DNA of 58,953 nt from Candidatus Stackebrandtia excrementipullorum. Its GTDB lineage: Bacteria; Actinomycetota; Actinomycetes; Mycobacteriales; Micromonosporaceae. The number at the start of each line of letters is the position of its first letter. Position 1 is the first letter of the stretch. The notes under the pieces were generated by a model. The model was not told the origin of the DNA and did not search any database. It saw only the letters and a program-made list of their open reading frames with translations. The stretch spans positions 1 to 58,953 of the forward strand of contig DXGR01000072.1 of assembly GCA_019113825.1 (NCBI GenBank), in the 5' to 3' direction. Positions 16,806 through 26,129 of this stretch are shown one piece after another. The translations under genes were made by a program, and so were the position numbers.

Positions 16806-16853
16806 ACACTATCTGTAGTTGATCAGCTAAAGCATAACCCCTAGATATTGTGC
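16806..16853 (-). promoter_or_regulatory. Tandem NrdR boxes upstream of nrdR-nrdJ
   Basis: Box 1 (16806-16821) reads ACACTATCTGTAGTTG; box 2 (about 16837-16852), read on the minus strand, is GCACAATATCTAGGGT. Both fit the published NrdR consensus (a palindrome around CwATATwG) with a few mismatches. Their centres are 31 bases apart, about three helical turns, which is the typical NrdR box spacing. They lie 70-117 bases upstream of the nrdR start, where they could block the nrdR-nrdJ promoter. Confidence 0.75.
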
Positions 16854-17053
16854 CCGTTCGACGATAGGCCGGTTATCGCGAACACGCAAGCAAACCGGCC
16901 GACATTCACTGCTGTCACCCTGGTCTCATCAGCCCGGTGTGACCCTATCCGAACTCCTTGTCGAGCTCCCCCGGGAGCTACCGAACACTTGAGCGAACAC
17001 CGCGGCGAAATCGTCGGGAATCCGCGTCATCCCGCGCGCAGCGAACCCGACAA

Positions 17054-17069
17054 TCGAACTATTGTTTCA
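17054..17069 (+). promoter_or_regulatory. LexA SOS box upstream of lexA
   Basis: TCGAAC-TATT-GTTTCA matches the actinobacterial SOS box TCGAAC-N4-GTTCGA at 10 of 12 positions. It lies 90 bases upstream of the lexA start, the expected site for autorepression. Confidence 0.7.
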
Positions 17070-17158
17070 CCTAAGGGTCGAAAAATGGTCTATGGTCATT
17101 TTGCGGCGGCAAACCCGGTTACCGATCCGGCGACGACGTCGGCGAACAAGGAGGAAGC

Positions 17159-17833
17159 GTGGCCACCAGCAGGGCCCAAGCTCAGGTCCCCCACACTGTC
17201 AACGACGAGTCGGATCTATCCGAAGCCGCGCTCACCGAACGTCAACGCAAAATCCTCACCTGCATACGAACGTCAGTGGCAGAGAGAGGATACGCCCCCA
17301 GCGTTCGCGAGATCGGAGCGGTCGTCGGACTGGCATCGGCCTCCAGCGTGGCCTATCAGTTGAATCAGCTTCAACGTAAAGGGTTCCTCCGCAAGGACCC
17401 TCGGCGACCACGAGCCGTCGACATTCGGCCTCCGGCGATGGGCGATTCGCTGCGCAAACCGCCCCGCTACGTCCCGGTTCTGGGGGAGATCGCCGCGGGA
17501 AATCCGATCCTTGCCGAAGAGCGGGTCGAGGAAATGCTGCCGTTGCCGTCGGAGTTCGTCGGCGAAGGAAACCTGTTTCTCCTCAAGGTCAAGGGCGACT
17601 CGATGATCGAGGCCGCCATCACCGACGGGGACTGGGTCGTTGTTCGTCAACAACCCGAAGCACACAGCGGCGAGATCGTCGCGGCCATGATCGACGGCGA
17701 AGCGACGGTGAAAACCTTCAAGCGGCGCGACAACACGGTCGAACTGCTGCCGGCGAACCCGCTCTATGAACCGATCCCCGCCGAGAACGCCGAGATTCTC
17801 GGTCGTGTCGTTGCGGTCATGCGGCGCATCTGA
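17159..17833 (+). CDS. lexA: SOS repressor LexA
   Basis: A 224-aa repressor of DNA-damage response genes that cleaves itself when activated by RecA. It has an N-terminal winged helix (about 22-90; [13 protein letters not shown] and [17 protein letters not shown]), a cleavage site at A113-G114 (EIAAGNP), and the S24-type peptidase dyad S148 (KGDSMIEA) and K185 (TVKTF). The GTG at 17159 is preceded by AAGGAGG at 17148-17154. An upstream SOS box indicates autoregulation. The gene is divergent from nrdR. Confidence 0.96.
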   Translation: MATSRAQAQVPHTVNDESDLSEAALTERQRKILTCIRTSVAERGYAPSVREIGAVVGLASASSVAYQLNQLQRKGFLRKDPRRPRAVDIRPPAMGDSLRKPPRYVPVLGEIAAGNPILAEERVEEMLPLPSEFVGEGNLFLLKVKGDSMIEAAITDGDWVVVRQQPEAHSGEIVAAMIDGEATVKTFKRRDNTVELLPANPLYEPIPAENAEILGRVVAVMRRI

Positions 17834-17842
17834 GGCCAAGGC

Positions 17843-19282
17843 TCAGCGGTTGCGACGACCTCCGTAGACGGTGCCGTCACCGTCGCGGTCGTCGCGACCC
17901 CCATAGACGGTGCCTGTACGGCCTTCACCGTTGTGCCTACCGTACGGCCAATCACGAAAGTCATCGTCGTCACGGCGTACCGGCTCAAAAAGTCGCCCTC
18001 CTGACAGGCCGTCATCGGGACGCGCTCGCGGACCATGGGAGTCATCGCGTGGTGCAGGCGGGTCGTCATCGGCGTAGCCGTACCCGTCGTGACGGTCGCC
18101 CGGAGGATCGTCGGCAGTCTCCCCGTCGACGGGACTACCGGCTTCCTTGGCCTCGGCGGCGGCGCGGCGATTGGCTCTCGTTCGCAAAATCACTCTCAGA
18201 CCGACACTGAACATGGCCAGGCCCACCACACCGATGAGAGCGATCACCCACAGGATTCCATTGACCCCCAACGTATCGATGACAAAATCGACAAAACCGG
18301 TCTCGGGTCCGGCATCGTCGCCGGTTGCGTCCTCTTCGGCATCGGAGGCGGCGACGGCCGGCTCGTACCGCCACAGCGCGGCATTGCTGAATTGGCCGTC
18401 CGCGCTGGTAAAGGACTCCGATCCGGTGATAAACGTGCCGTCGGGGCCATAGGTGATCGCCTCACCCTGTGGTTCACCGGGCAACGGCGTCCGTACCGGT
18501 TCGGCGTCGCCGGTGATGGCGGCGACGACGTCTCCGTCTTCGACTTCCCATTCATAAGCGTCGGTATAGGTACGCAGGACGGCGCGATCACCCTCCGGTG
18601 ATACCGCACCACCGGTGATCATGACCGAGGGGACGTCTGCCAACGGAATGCCGTTTACTTGATCAGGCCCCCCGGGGGTATCAGTGGGTTCGATCGTGAT
18701 CGATCCGACGTTTTCGAGTCGGCCGCCGTCGGGATTGTTCGGATCAAGGGGGGCGGTGGCGCGGTAGAGGGTCGCCTCGCCGACTCCCTTGGTCACGAAT
18801 ACGGGCACACCGTCAGGTGGCAGGAGCATCGCCTCGGCGTCATGAGCACCATCGGGATAGGCGAATCGGTAGATGGCCGAGACGCCCGTTTGAGTGTCGA
18901 TCCGGTGAATGGCCACCGTGGAACGCTCGGCCTGGTTGTCACCGATGTCGGCGACCCAGAGGAGGCCGGCATCATCCATGGCAAGGTCCTCGGGGTCCCA
19001 CGGCTCAATCGGGGAGTGATAGCTGCCGGTGATGCCACAGGACTCGTCCAGTTGGAAAACATCGACGGCGGTTTGGTTGATGCTGCCGTCGTTGATACCC
19101 AGATAGCCGCCTTCGGGCAGAGCCACCAGACCCGACAACTCGCTGAGCCGTTCATCGACGATTTCGCATAGCTGCTCGCCCGGCTCGGGTTCCTCGGCCA
19201 CAGCCGCAGTCGGCACGACCGCAGCGGCGATAACGCCAACGATGATCCCGATTGCCGCTGTCCGGGACGTGATGCCCGTCAT
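17843..19282 (-). CDS. Secreted/membrane-anchored propeller-like protein
   Basis: A 479-aa protein from ATG 19282, preceded by GGTGG. A signal peptide (MTGITSRTAAIGI... to AVAEE) is followed by an extracytoplasmic domain of about 300 residues with repeated motifs of beta-propeller type (LSGLVALPEGGYLGIND, LLWVADIGDNQ, GPDGTFITGSE). A Glu/Asp-rich stalk, one TM helix (about 340-362, ILWVIALIGVVGLAMF) and a long cytoplasmic tail rich in Asp, Arg, Gly and Pro follow. The tail ends in two GTVYGGR repeats. The domain resembles secreted esterase/phytase-like propellers of actinobacteria, but the substrate is unknown. It is convergent with lexA with only a 9-base gap. Confidence 0.82.
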   Translation of the reverse strand: MTGITSRTAAIGIIVGVIAAAVVPTAAVAEEPEPGEQLCEIVDERLSELSGLVALPEGGYLGINDGSINQTAVDVFQLDESCGITGSYHSPIEPWDPEDLAMDDAGLLWVADIGDNQAERSTVAIHRIDTQTGVSAIYRFAYPDGAHDAEAMLLPPDGVPVFVTKGVGEATLYRATAPLDPNNPDGGRLENVGSITIEPTDTPGGPDQVNGIPLADVPSVMITGGAVSPEGDRAVLRTYTDAYEWEVEDGDVVAAITGDAEPVRTPLPGEPQGEAITYGPDGTFITGSESFTSADGQFSNAALWRYEPAVAASDAEEDATGDDAGPETGFVDFVIDTLGVNGILWVIALIGVVGLAMFSVGLRVILRTRANRRAAAEAKEAGSPVDGETADDPPGDRHDGYGYADDDPPAPRDDSHGPRARPDDGLSGGRLFEPVRRDDDDFRDWPYGRHNGEGRTGTVYGGRDDRDGDGTVYGGRRNR

Positions 19283-19369
19283 TCCACCATCCTGCACCGA
19301 GCAAGTTTCGCACTTCCTGTCAAGCAGCACGAGACTACCGGTCCCCGACCACCCCCGGAAGCGGCCATA

Positions 19370-20872
19370 TCACCGTTCGTGGAGAACAAACGGCTCGAGT
19401 TCGGCCGCCAACGCCTCATCGACACGGACGTCCATGTAGGTCCCGTCGTCACGATGGTCTGTGTGGTGCACCTCGCCCCGGCTTCGTACCCTGGACACCA
19501 GGTCCCCTCGGACGTAGGGGACGACAACCCGTAGCCCAACGGCGGGCCGGGGAAGCTCCTGTTCAATCGCCTGACGAAGCTTGTCCACCCCATCACCGGT
19601 ACGAGCGGAAACGAAAACGGCGTTGGACAGTTCGTTCCTCATGATCATGAGGGAATCCGGATCGGCGGCGTCGATCTTGTTGACCACCAACAGCTCCGGA
19701 ATCGTGTCCGCCCCCACGTCGGCCATCACTTCGCGTACGGCGCGCACCTGAACAAACGGGTCCGCGTGTGATCCGTCCACGACATGGACGATCAGGTCGG
19801 CATCGGAGACCTCTTCCAGAGTCGAACGGAACGCCTCGACCAGCTGATGAGGAAGATGTGAAACGAAGCCGACGGTATCCGACATGGTGTATTCGCGGCC
19901 GTCACCGGTGCGGGCCCGACGCGTCGTGGGATCGAGGGTCGCGAACAGAGCGTCTTCCACCAGAACACCGGCACCGGTCAGCCGGTTCAACAGGCTGGAC
20001 TTGCCGGCATTGGTGTATCCGGCGATGGCCACAGACGGCACCCCGTGCCGCTTACGGGACGAACGCTTGGTATCGCGAGCCGCCTGCATGCCGGCTATGT
20101 CCCGACGGAGGCGTGCGATGCGCGTGCGAATGCGACGACGATCGGTTTCCAGCTTGGTCTCACCGGGCCCACGCAGGCCCACGCCGCCCCCCTGGCCTCC
20201 GGCTCTACCACCGGCCTGCCGCGACAGGGTCTGGCCCCAGCCCCGCAATCGCGGCATGAGGTATTCAAGCTGTGCGAGCTCAACCTGCGCCTTGCCTTCA
20301 CGACTCTTGGCGTGTTGAGCAAAAATATCGAGGATCAAAGCAGTCCGGTCGACGACCTTGACCCCGACCTCCTCCTCGAGGTTGCGCAGTTGGCTCGGCG
20401 ACAGCTCACCGTCGCAGATGACGGTGTCGGCACCACCGACGTCGACGGCGTCGGTCACTTCGAAGACCTTCCCTCGACCGATGAACGTAGCCGGGTCCGG
20501 CTGGGCGCGTCGCTGAATCAGCCCGTCAAGAACGTGTGAACCGGCGGTTTCGGCCAAGGCCGCCAACTCCGCAAGGGAATTCTCCGCCTCGCTCAAGGTA
20601 CCGCCCGCCCAAACGCCCACCAACACGACGCGTTCAAGACGTAGCTGCCGATACTCGACCTCGGTAACGTCGGTGAGTTCGGTCGACAATCCGGCGACGC
20701 GACGCAACGAATGCCGCTCGGCGAGCTCGATTTGGTCGCCGTCATAGGTGTCTTCGATCTGTGGCTCCATCAGGTGCAAGCCTGACATGTCTGCGGAAAC
20801 TTCGCACCCCGGTATCGACTTGGGGGAGTCGGTGTCGACGCCGGTGTGGGCGGTGATGGAATTGTTGAGCAC
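19370..20872 (-). CDS. hflX: Ribosome-associated GTPase HflX
   Basis: A GTPase of up to 500 aa that binds 50S subunits and splits stalled ribosomes under stress. The N-terminal HflX domain contains LSTELTDVTEVEYRQLRL and FIGRGKV; the glycine-rich linker SRQAGGRAGGQGGGVG follows; the GTPase motifs are G1 GYTNAGKSSL, G3 DTVGF and G4 NKID. The first start is a GTG at 20872. ATG codons at 20788 (MSGLHLM) and 20770 (MEPQIED) also fit the family's variable N-terminus, and no start has a strong ribosome site. It is divergent from the malic enzyme gene. In mycobacteria hflX is near dapF and miaA, as here. Confidence 0.95.
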   Translation of the reverse strand: MLNNSITAHTGVDTDSPKSIPGCEVSADMSGLHLMEPQIEDTYDGDQIELAERHSLRRVAGLSTELTDVTEVEYRQLRLERVVLVGVWAGGTLSEAENSLAELAALAETAGSHVLDGLIQRRAQPDPATFIGRGKVFEVTDAVDVGGADTVICDGELSPSQLRNLEEEVGVKVVDRTALILDIFAQHAKSREGKAQVELAQLEYLMPRLRGWGQTLSRQAGGRAGGQGGGVGLRGPGETKLETDRRRIRTRIARLRRDIAGMQAARDTKRSSRKRHGVPSVAIAGYTNAGKSSLLNRLTGAGVLVEDALFATLDPTTRRARTGDGREYTMSDTVGFVSHLPHQLVEAFRSTLEEVSDADLIVHVVDGSHADPFVQVRAVREVMADVGADTIPELLVVNKIDAADPDSLMIMRNELSNAVFVSARTGDGVDKLRQAIEQELPRPAVGLRVVVPYVRGDLVSRVRSRGEVHHTDHRDDGTYMDVRVDEALAAELEPFVLHER

Positions 20873-20948
20873 AATTAGTGCTTGATCTGAAGTCGTCGGC
20901 CGATCCGGGCCGTCATGACGTCACAACGCTGTGAGGAGTACGGGTCAC

Positions 20949-22400
20949 ATGTCGATCGCCAAGTTGCCCAGCGCGGGTTTTTCGATCACGGTGCGGCTGG
21001 CGCTGTCGGCCGACGCCGGAGCGATCGGGCGGCTCACCACCGCTGTGGGCGAATCAGGAGCCAACGTTACGGCTTTGGACGTGGTGTCGTCGGACCACCG
21101 TCGGGTGGTCGTCGACTTGACGTGTGACACGGCGGACGCCACACACGCAAAACGGGTAACCGGGGTGCTGGCGGAAATGCCGGGGGTCAAGGTCCGGAAG
21201 GTCTCCGACCGCACCTTCCTCCTGCACCTGGGAGGCAAGATCGAGGTGACACCCAAAGTATCGCTGCGTAACCGCGACGAGCTCTCCATGGCCTATACCC
21301 CGGGAGTGGCGCGCGTATGTCAGGCGATTGCGGAAAACCCCGACGACGCTCGTCGTTTGACCATCAAACGCAACACCGTCGCCGTGGTCACCGACGGCAC
21401 GGCCGTGTTGGGATTGGGAAATCTGGGGCCGGAGGCGGCGCTGCCGGTCATGGAGGGCAAAGCTGCACTGTTCAAGAAGTTTGCGGGCGTCGACGCATGG
21501 CCGGTATGTCTGGACACGCAGGACACCGACGAAATCGTCGATATCGTTACCGCCATCGCACCCGCTTACGGCGGAATCAACCTTGAGGACATCGCTGCGC
21601 CCCGGTGCTTCGAAATCGAGGCACGTCTTCGTAAAAGGTTGAACATTCCCGTGTTCCACGATGATCAGCACGGCACCGCGATCGTGGTTCTGGCGGCGCT
21701 GCGCAACGCACTGCGTGTGGTCGGTAAACGCTTGGAGGACGTACGTGTGACCGTTTCGGGCGCCGGCGCCGCCGGGACTGCCATCATGAACCTCCTGGTG
21801 AAGGCCGGTGCCGGCGACATCATCGCGTGCGACCGCTCCGGTGCCCTGCATCGAGGCATGGACGGCCTTTCGCCCGCGTGGCGAGAGCTGACCGAATGTA
21901 CAAACAAGAGCAACGTCACCGGTACCCTCGCCGAAGCGGTGGCCGGTTCGGACGTCTTCATCGGAGTCAGCGCGCCCAACATCCTGACCGGCGCCGACGT
22001 GGCGAAGATGGCCAAGGACCCGGTCGTGTTCGCGCTGGCCAACCCCGACCCCGAAATCGATCCGCGCGAGGCTGCAGAGCACGCGGCGATCGTGGCCACC
22101 GGACGCAGCGATCAGCCCAACCAGATCAACAACGTCCTGGCGTTCCCGGGGGTGTTCCGGGGGATGCTGGACGCGCAGGCCACAGGCTGGAGCGATGAGG
22201 CTGCACTCGCCGCAGCGGATGCGATCGCGTCCGTGGTCGGTGAGGACAAGATCAATCCGTCTTTTATCGTGCCGAGTGTTTTCGACCCCCATGTGGCGCC
22301 CGCCGTGGCGCAGGCGGTCAAGGAGGTCCTCAAACCCGAACCCAACGGCAACGGAGATCCGATCCGAGGGTTAGAGCGTGTGTCCCTCGGCCACGAGTAG
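20949..22400 (+). CDS. NAD(P)-dependent malic enzyme with N-terminal ACT domain
   Basis: A 483-aa enzyme that decarboxylates malate to pyruvate. The N-terminal ACT domain (about 8-85, [19 protein letters not shown]) is a small-molecule-binding regulatory module common in actinobacterial malic enzymes. The catalytic part shows the malic motif YTPGVARVC, the catalytic Lys region [11 protein letters not shown], metal ligands in [23 protein letters not shown], and the NAD-binding fold [18 protein letters not shown] (20933-20938) precedes the ATG at 20949. Its last 30 bases overlap the 3' end of the convergent dapF gene. Confidence 0.94.
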   Translation: MSIAKLPSAGFSITVRLALSADAGAIGRLTTAVGESGANVTALDVVSSDHRRVVVDLTCDTADATHAKRVTGVLAEMPGVKVRKVSDRTFLLHLGGKIEVTPKVSLRNRDELSMAYTPGVARVCQAIAENPDDARRLTIKRNTVAVVTDGTAVLGLGNLGPEAALPVMEGKAALFKKFAGVDAWPVCLDTQDTDEIVDIVTAIAPAYGGINLEDIAAPRCFEIEARLRKRLNIPVFHDDQHGTAIVVLAALRNALRVVGKRLEDVRVTVSGAGAAGTAIMNLLVKAGAGDIIACDRSGALHRGMDGLSPAWRELTECTNKSNVTGTLAEAVAGSDVFIGVSAPNILTGADVAKMAKDPVVFALANPDPEIDPREAAEHAAIVATGRSDQPNQINNVLAFPGVFRGMLDAQATGWSDEAALAAADAIASVVGEDKINPSFIVPSVFDPHVAPAVAQAVKEVLKPEPNGNGDPIRGLERVSLGHE

Positions 22401-23162
22401 GGCGGGACCCGTCAAGGTAACCGTGTCCGTGACGGTGACGGTCAACTGTCCACCGGGGACTGTAACGGTGCAGGTGCCACGGCCGCCGAGGGCCTCCACG
22501 GCCGTGGCACACGCCCCCGTGCCGCATGAATCGGTCTCGCCGACACCACGTTCGTGAACACGCATCCGGACCGACTCACGGCCCGGCCCGACCAGTTCGA
22601 CGTTGACACCGTCGGGAAAGAGACTGCGGTCCACCTCCGGTGCGGTGGACAGGTCGAACGCGTCGAGATCGTCGACCCGGCAGACGAGGTGCGGGTTTCC
22701 CATGGAGATGTGGCGTCCCCTGAGCACCTTCCCGCCGATCACCGCGGTGGCGCCACCGAAGATCTTCGCCGGCCCCATGTCGATGCCGAGCCGGTCACCG
22801 GTGACCTGAACGTCGCGGACCCCGGCGCGTGTCGCCACCGGGACGAATTCGCCGTCGACCAGCCCCTTTTCCAACAGGTACCGAACGAAAACGCGGACCC
22901 CGTTGCCGCACATCTCGGCGATGCTGCCGTCGGCGTTGTAGTAGTCCATGAACCATTCGGCTCGATCGGCCTGGTCGACGCCCTCGGGATGTTTCGCGGC
23001 ACGCACGACCCGCAACAGGCCATCACCGCCGATTCCGGTGCGTCGGTTGCACAACTGCGCGACGTGAGCTCTCGGCAGCACACGGTTGTTTTCGGGGTCG
23101 GCGACGATGACGAAGTCGTTGCCGGTCCCGTGCCCTTTGGCGAATCGCACCTGTTCCTTCAC
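22371..23162 (-). CDS. dapF: Diaminopimelate epimerase
   Basis: A 263-aa PLP-independent epimerase that converts LL- to meso-diaminopimelate for lysine and peptidoglycan. The two catalytic Cys are in EMCGNGVRVF and DSCGTGACA; the start region FAKGHGTGNDFV is diagnostic. I chose the GTG at 23162 because it places the family N-terminus at the start; a TTG at 23201 would add 13 unconserved residues. Its 3' end overlaps the malic enzyme gene by 30 bases. In M. tuberculosis dapF is next to hflX and miaA; here miaA is 33 kb away. Confidence 0.95.
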   Translation of the reverse strand: MKEQVRFAKGHGTGNDFVIVADPENNRVLPRAHVAQLCNRRTGIGGDGLLRVVRAAKHPEGVDQADRAEWFMDYYNADGSIAEMCGNGVRVFVRYLLEKGLVDGEFVPVATRAGVRDVQVTGDRLGIDMGPAKIFGGATAVIGGKVLRGRHISMGNPHLVCRVDDLDAFDLSTAPEVDRSLFPDGVNVELVGPGRESVRMRVHERGVGETDSCGTGACATAVEALGGRGTCTVTVPGGQLTVTVTDTVTLTGPALLVAEGHTL

Positions 23163-23247
23163 CGGTCCATCATGCCTCGCACCCGGCGTTCGTAACCGCA
23201 ACGGGGGCTATTCGGCGGCCGGTGATCGACGGGATTAGGGTTTGGTC

Positions 23248-24225
23248 GTGAGTGAAGACAGTTCCGCCACGGTGCAGGACAAGGTAAAGGTTCCTTTCCC
23301 CGACGCCGCATATGCCACACGTTCGATGACTCGGTTGGCTTCCGCTCGACTCCCGGGCGCGGGTCTGGGGACGTTGGTCAACGCGGTTTCGTGGGCCGGT
23401 CGCGTGCAGGCGACGGCCGAACCGGCGCCGTTTACGCAGGTGCAGGCGGTCGTGGTCGCAGGTTCCTGCGAGGGTGGCTTTTCCGCCGGCGGCGAAGAAT
23501 CCGACGCCGTGGGGCAGCTACTCGACCGGCTCGCCGACCGGGCCGGGGTCCCATTGCAACGTGTCGAGACCGAGGCGGGCCTCGCCGCCGAGAACGGCCC
23601 GGTGTTGACCGACGACGAATACGACGAGGCGATCACTCTGGGCCGCCAAATCGCCGACGGTCACATCGACTCCGGTGCCGACGCTCTCGTACTCATCGGC
23701 TCGGGGCCGGGAACGACTGCTGCGGCGGTGGCGGTCACAGCCCATATGACGCGCACCCCCGTGGTCGACCTGTCGCCGCGGTTGCAGGTGCCGGGCGGAC
23801 TGATCGACGATAACGTGTGGATGCGGCGCGTCGCCGCCACACGCGACGCGTTCGCCCGGGCCGACGGTCCCGCACGCAAGGCTCGAGCGACATTGACGCA
23901 GTTCGGTGGCCGTGCGTTGGCCACGATGACCGGGTTCATCGTGGCCGCAGGCCTACGTCGCACCCCTGTGTTGTTCGACGGCCCGGTCGCCGCCGCGGCG
24001 GCTTTGGCAGCACGCGACTTCTCGCTTGGCGCGCCGAAATGGTGTTACGCACCGGATCGCTCGCCTCATCCGGTCGTGGAGAAGGTTGCCGGTCAGGTCG
24101 GCATGGCCAACCCGATCGGCCCGGGACTTGATATCGGAGAGGGGTGCGCGGTGTTGCACATCCTGCCTCGGTTGCAGGAGACGCTGCGCCTGGCCAGTGA
24201 ACTGCCCTACCCCGAAGGCGACTGA
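23248..24225 (+). CDS. CobT-like nicotinate-nucleotide:dimethylbenzimidazole phosphoribosyltransferase
   Basis: A 325-aa protein of the CobT fold. CobT makes alpha-ribazole phosphate for the lower ligand of B12. Supporting segments are LVLIGSGPGTTAAAVAVTAH, FGGRALATMTGFIVAA, PVLFDGPVAAAAAL, and the C-terminal LDIGEGCAVLHILPRL, whose Glu corresponds to the catalytic base of CobT. The N-terminal half has diverged (an acidic ESDAVGQLLDRL stretch), so the exact substrate is uncertain. No other cobalamin genes are adjacent. A B12-using NrdJ lies 7 kb away. The GTG at 23248 is preceded by a weak ribosome site. Confidence 0.75.
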   Translation: MSEDSSATVQDKVKVPFPDAAYATRSMTRLASARLPGAGLGTLVNAVSWAGRVQATAEPAPFTQVQAVVVAGSCEGGFSAGGEESDAVGQLLDRLADRAGVPLQRVETEAGLAAENGPVLTDDEYDEAITLGRQIADGHIDSGADALVLIGSGPGTTAAAVAVTAHMTRTPVVDLSPRLQVPGGLIDDNVWMRRVAATRDAFARADGPARKARATLTQFGGRALATMTGFIVAAGLRRTPVLFDGPVAAAAALAARDFSLGAPKWCYAPDRSPHPVVEKVAGQVGMANPIGPGLDIGEGCAVLHILPRLQETLRLASELPYPEGD

Positions 24226-24925
24226 CCGACTCGACCGCGGCGACCACCTTCCCCCAGCGAAGGCCACGATGGCGTCGAGGTCGAGTTCGTCACCGTTCGT
24301 GGTGTCGACGTCGACGGAGGATACGTCGAGCGACACCCGGTGGAACGCGTTGTGCACTTGTGCGTGGGCACTCATCTTGAGGAGGGGTCTCGGCATGTGC
24401 ACGACGTAACGGACTTTCGTCCGGTCGCTGTAACCTCCGAGCCGTCGCCACATCGGCGTTGACGGTGCAGTGCGGCGAAGCGAGTCGAGACCATGTGCCC
24501 AACAGCGGCTCCGGCCCGAGCGCCACAAACGGTCGGGAACGCCGCCTCGGCAACGGTCGTCACACCCCTGCACGGAGCGGTAGCGTCAGAACACCGGAAA
24601 ACGTCGGCGGCGGGCGCATGGTCGACTCGTCTTCCGCCGCCGAACGAATCCGTCCGTGGCGTGCGCCTACGCTCTTTGATCTCGTCCCGCAGCTGATCGG
24701 CAACCGACCTTCCGGGCCAACGCGTGCGCGAGCGTCGTCTCTCCCGCAGCCGGAGGGCCGACGACAATCAGTGTCGGAAGCGCGGTCATGCTGTGGTTAC
24801 ACGCCCGTCGACTGTCGGCGAACGGGCCCGTTATCGGGTGGAGCGTCGGGGGGAACGGCGCCGGACCATCTCGAACGGTCAAGGGACCCGATTCGATCCC
24901 GGCCCGGCGCCGTCGATGTGACGCT
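24226..24925. other. Long region without intact gene, mostly a decayed gene
   Basis: The 700 bases between the CobT-like gene and gcvT contain no intact supported gene. About 550 of them are remnants of a P-loop kinase gene on the minus strand (separate entry). The remaining 24790-24925 shows nothing identifiable. Confidence 0.6.
24240..24789 (-). pseudogene. Frameshifted AAA/P-loop kinase-like pseudogene
   Basis: Pieces of one protein occur in order on the minus strand but in different frames. ATG 24789 starts MTALPTLIVVGPPAAGETTL, a Walker A with its key Lys changed to Glu. In another frame come LRDEIKER and GVTTVAEAAF; then EPLLG and HCTVNADVATARRL in a third stretch; finally HRVSLDVSSVDVDTTNGDEL and DLDAIVAF. 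Intact homologues I know are about 190-aa single-domain P-loop kinases (AAA family ATPase annotation) with GPPAAGKTTL, CRDEIKE and a DVDTTDG tail. At least three frameshifts plus the Lys loss mean it cannot be functional. Confidence 0.8.
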
Positions 24926-26035
24926 CTACTTCACCGAGGGCGTGATGAACGGAGGTTTGACGACCTTGACCGGCAGGCGGCGACCCCGGACATCGACCTC
25001 GAGTGGAGTGTCCACCTCGATGGTGGCGGTGGTGTCCAACAGCGCCAGGGCGATCCCCACCTTCTTAGTGGGCGAGAAGGTTCCGCTGGTGGTCCGGCCG
25101 ACCTCGGTGTCGCCGGAGTAGACGACCATGTCGGCGCGGGGAATACCACGTCCGGTCGCCTCAAGCCCCCATAGTCGACGTTTCGGCCCGGCTTCCCGTT
25201 CCGCCGACAACGCCTCGCGGCCCCAGAATCGGGGTTTCTTCCAGCCCACGGCCCACCCGGCGCGAGCCTGCACCGGCGAAACCTCCATCGACAGTTCGTG
25301 TCCGTGCAGGGGATACCCCATCTCGGTGCGCAACGTGTCGCGCGCGGCAAGGCCCGCCGGTTTCAACCCCAGGTCGGCTCCCGCGACGATGATCGCGTCC
25401 CACACCTTCTCGGCATCGGCGACCGGCACCACGATCTCGTACCCGTGTTCACCGGTGTACCCGGTGCGACATACGACCACACTGGTACCGGCCAGGTCCG
25501 CATCCGAAAACGACATGTATTCGTGGTCGTCGGGCACCGACAAATTGCGCAGGAGTTGCGCCGAGTTGGGCCCCTGTACCGCCAGAAGGGCGAAGTCGTG
25601 GTGACGGTCGTTGACGGCGACCCCGTCGGGCGCCTCGGCAGCCAGTCGTGACGCCACCTCGGCACTGTTGGCGGCGTTGGGAACAAGGAAAACCCGGTCG
25701 GGACCGTAAAGATAGGCGATCATGTCGTCCACCACTCCCCCGGTCGGGTCACACGCCATGGTGTACTGGCCCCTGCCGGGGCTTATGCGTTCGATGTCGG
25801 CGCTGAGGCAGGTGTTGACGAAATCGGCCGCTCCGGGTCCTTCAACGTCGATCTTCCCGAGATGGGACACATCGAACAGGCCGACCGCCTCGCGCACCGC
25901 GGTGTGCTCGGCCACGACGCCGCCACCGGCGTACTCCAGTGGCATCTGCCAACCGCCGAACTCGGCAAACTTGGCACCGGCCTCCACATGTCGTCGGTGC
26001 AGCGGTGAAGGTGTCGGTGAGCTCATCACAGTCAT
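24926..26035 (-). CDS. gcvT: Aminomethyltransferase, glycine cleavage T protein
   Basis: A 369-aa tetrahydrofolate-dependent enzyme that releases ammonia from the aminomethyl-lipoyl H protein and forms methylene-THF. Motifs: [21 protein letters not shown], the catalytic Asp region [35 protein letters not shown] and the C-terminal [21 protein letters not shown] 26035 was chosen; a second ATG at 26026 is equally possible. gcvP and gcvH are not in the window, and I saw no glycine riboswitch upstream. It is divergent from the aminopeptidase gene, with a 94-base spacer. Confidence 0.95.
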   Translation of the reverse strand: MTVMSSPTPSPLHRRHVEAGAKFAEFGGWQMPLEYAGGGVVAEHTAVREAVGLFDVSHLGKIDVEGPGAADFVNTCLSADIERISPGRGQYTMACDPTGGVVDDMIAYLYGPDRVFLVPNAANSAEVASRLAAEAPDGVAVNDRHHDFALLAVQGPNSAQLLRNLSVPDDHEYMSFSDADLAGTSVVVCRTGYTGEHGYEIVVPVADAEKVWDAIIVAGADLGLKPAGLAARDTLRTEMGYPLHGHELSMEVSPVQARAGWAVGWKKPRFWGREALSAEREAGPKRRLWGLEATGRGIPRADMVVYSGDTEVGRTTSGTFSPTKKVGIALALLDTTATIEVDTPLEVDVRGRRLPVKVVKPPFITPSVK

Positions 26036-26129
26036 GATCCGCAACTTACCTCGCATCGGCGGTGCGCGTACGATCGGCTGGTCCACGTCACAGCGGCCAG
26101 TCGTACCGCCTTACACATTGGAGTTACGC

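Larger units (their letters stand above)
16737..17158. other. Divergent regulatory region nrdR / lexA
   Basis: A 422-base region without a supported gene, AT-richer than its surroundings in two patches (16795-16860 and 17048-17105). The first patch carries the NrdR-box pair and the second the SOS box. The middle part (about 16870-17040) holds nothing I can identify. Confidence 0.6.

Noticed and set aside
16940-16965. Possible second LexA box (CCGAAC-TCCT-TGTCGA)
   Set aside because: Only about 9 of 12 consensus positions match and the right half is off register.
26036-26129. Glycine riboswitch ahead of gcvT
   Set aside because: The divergent spacer is only 94 bases and lacks the paired aptamer helices.
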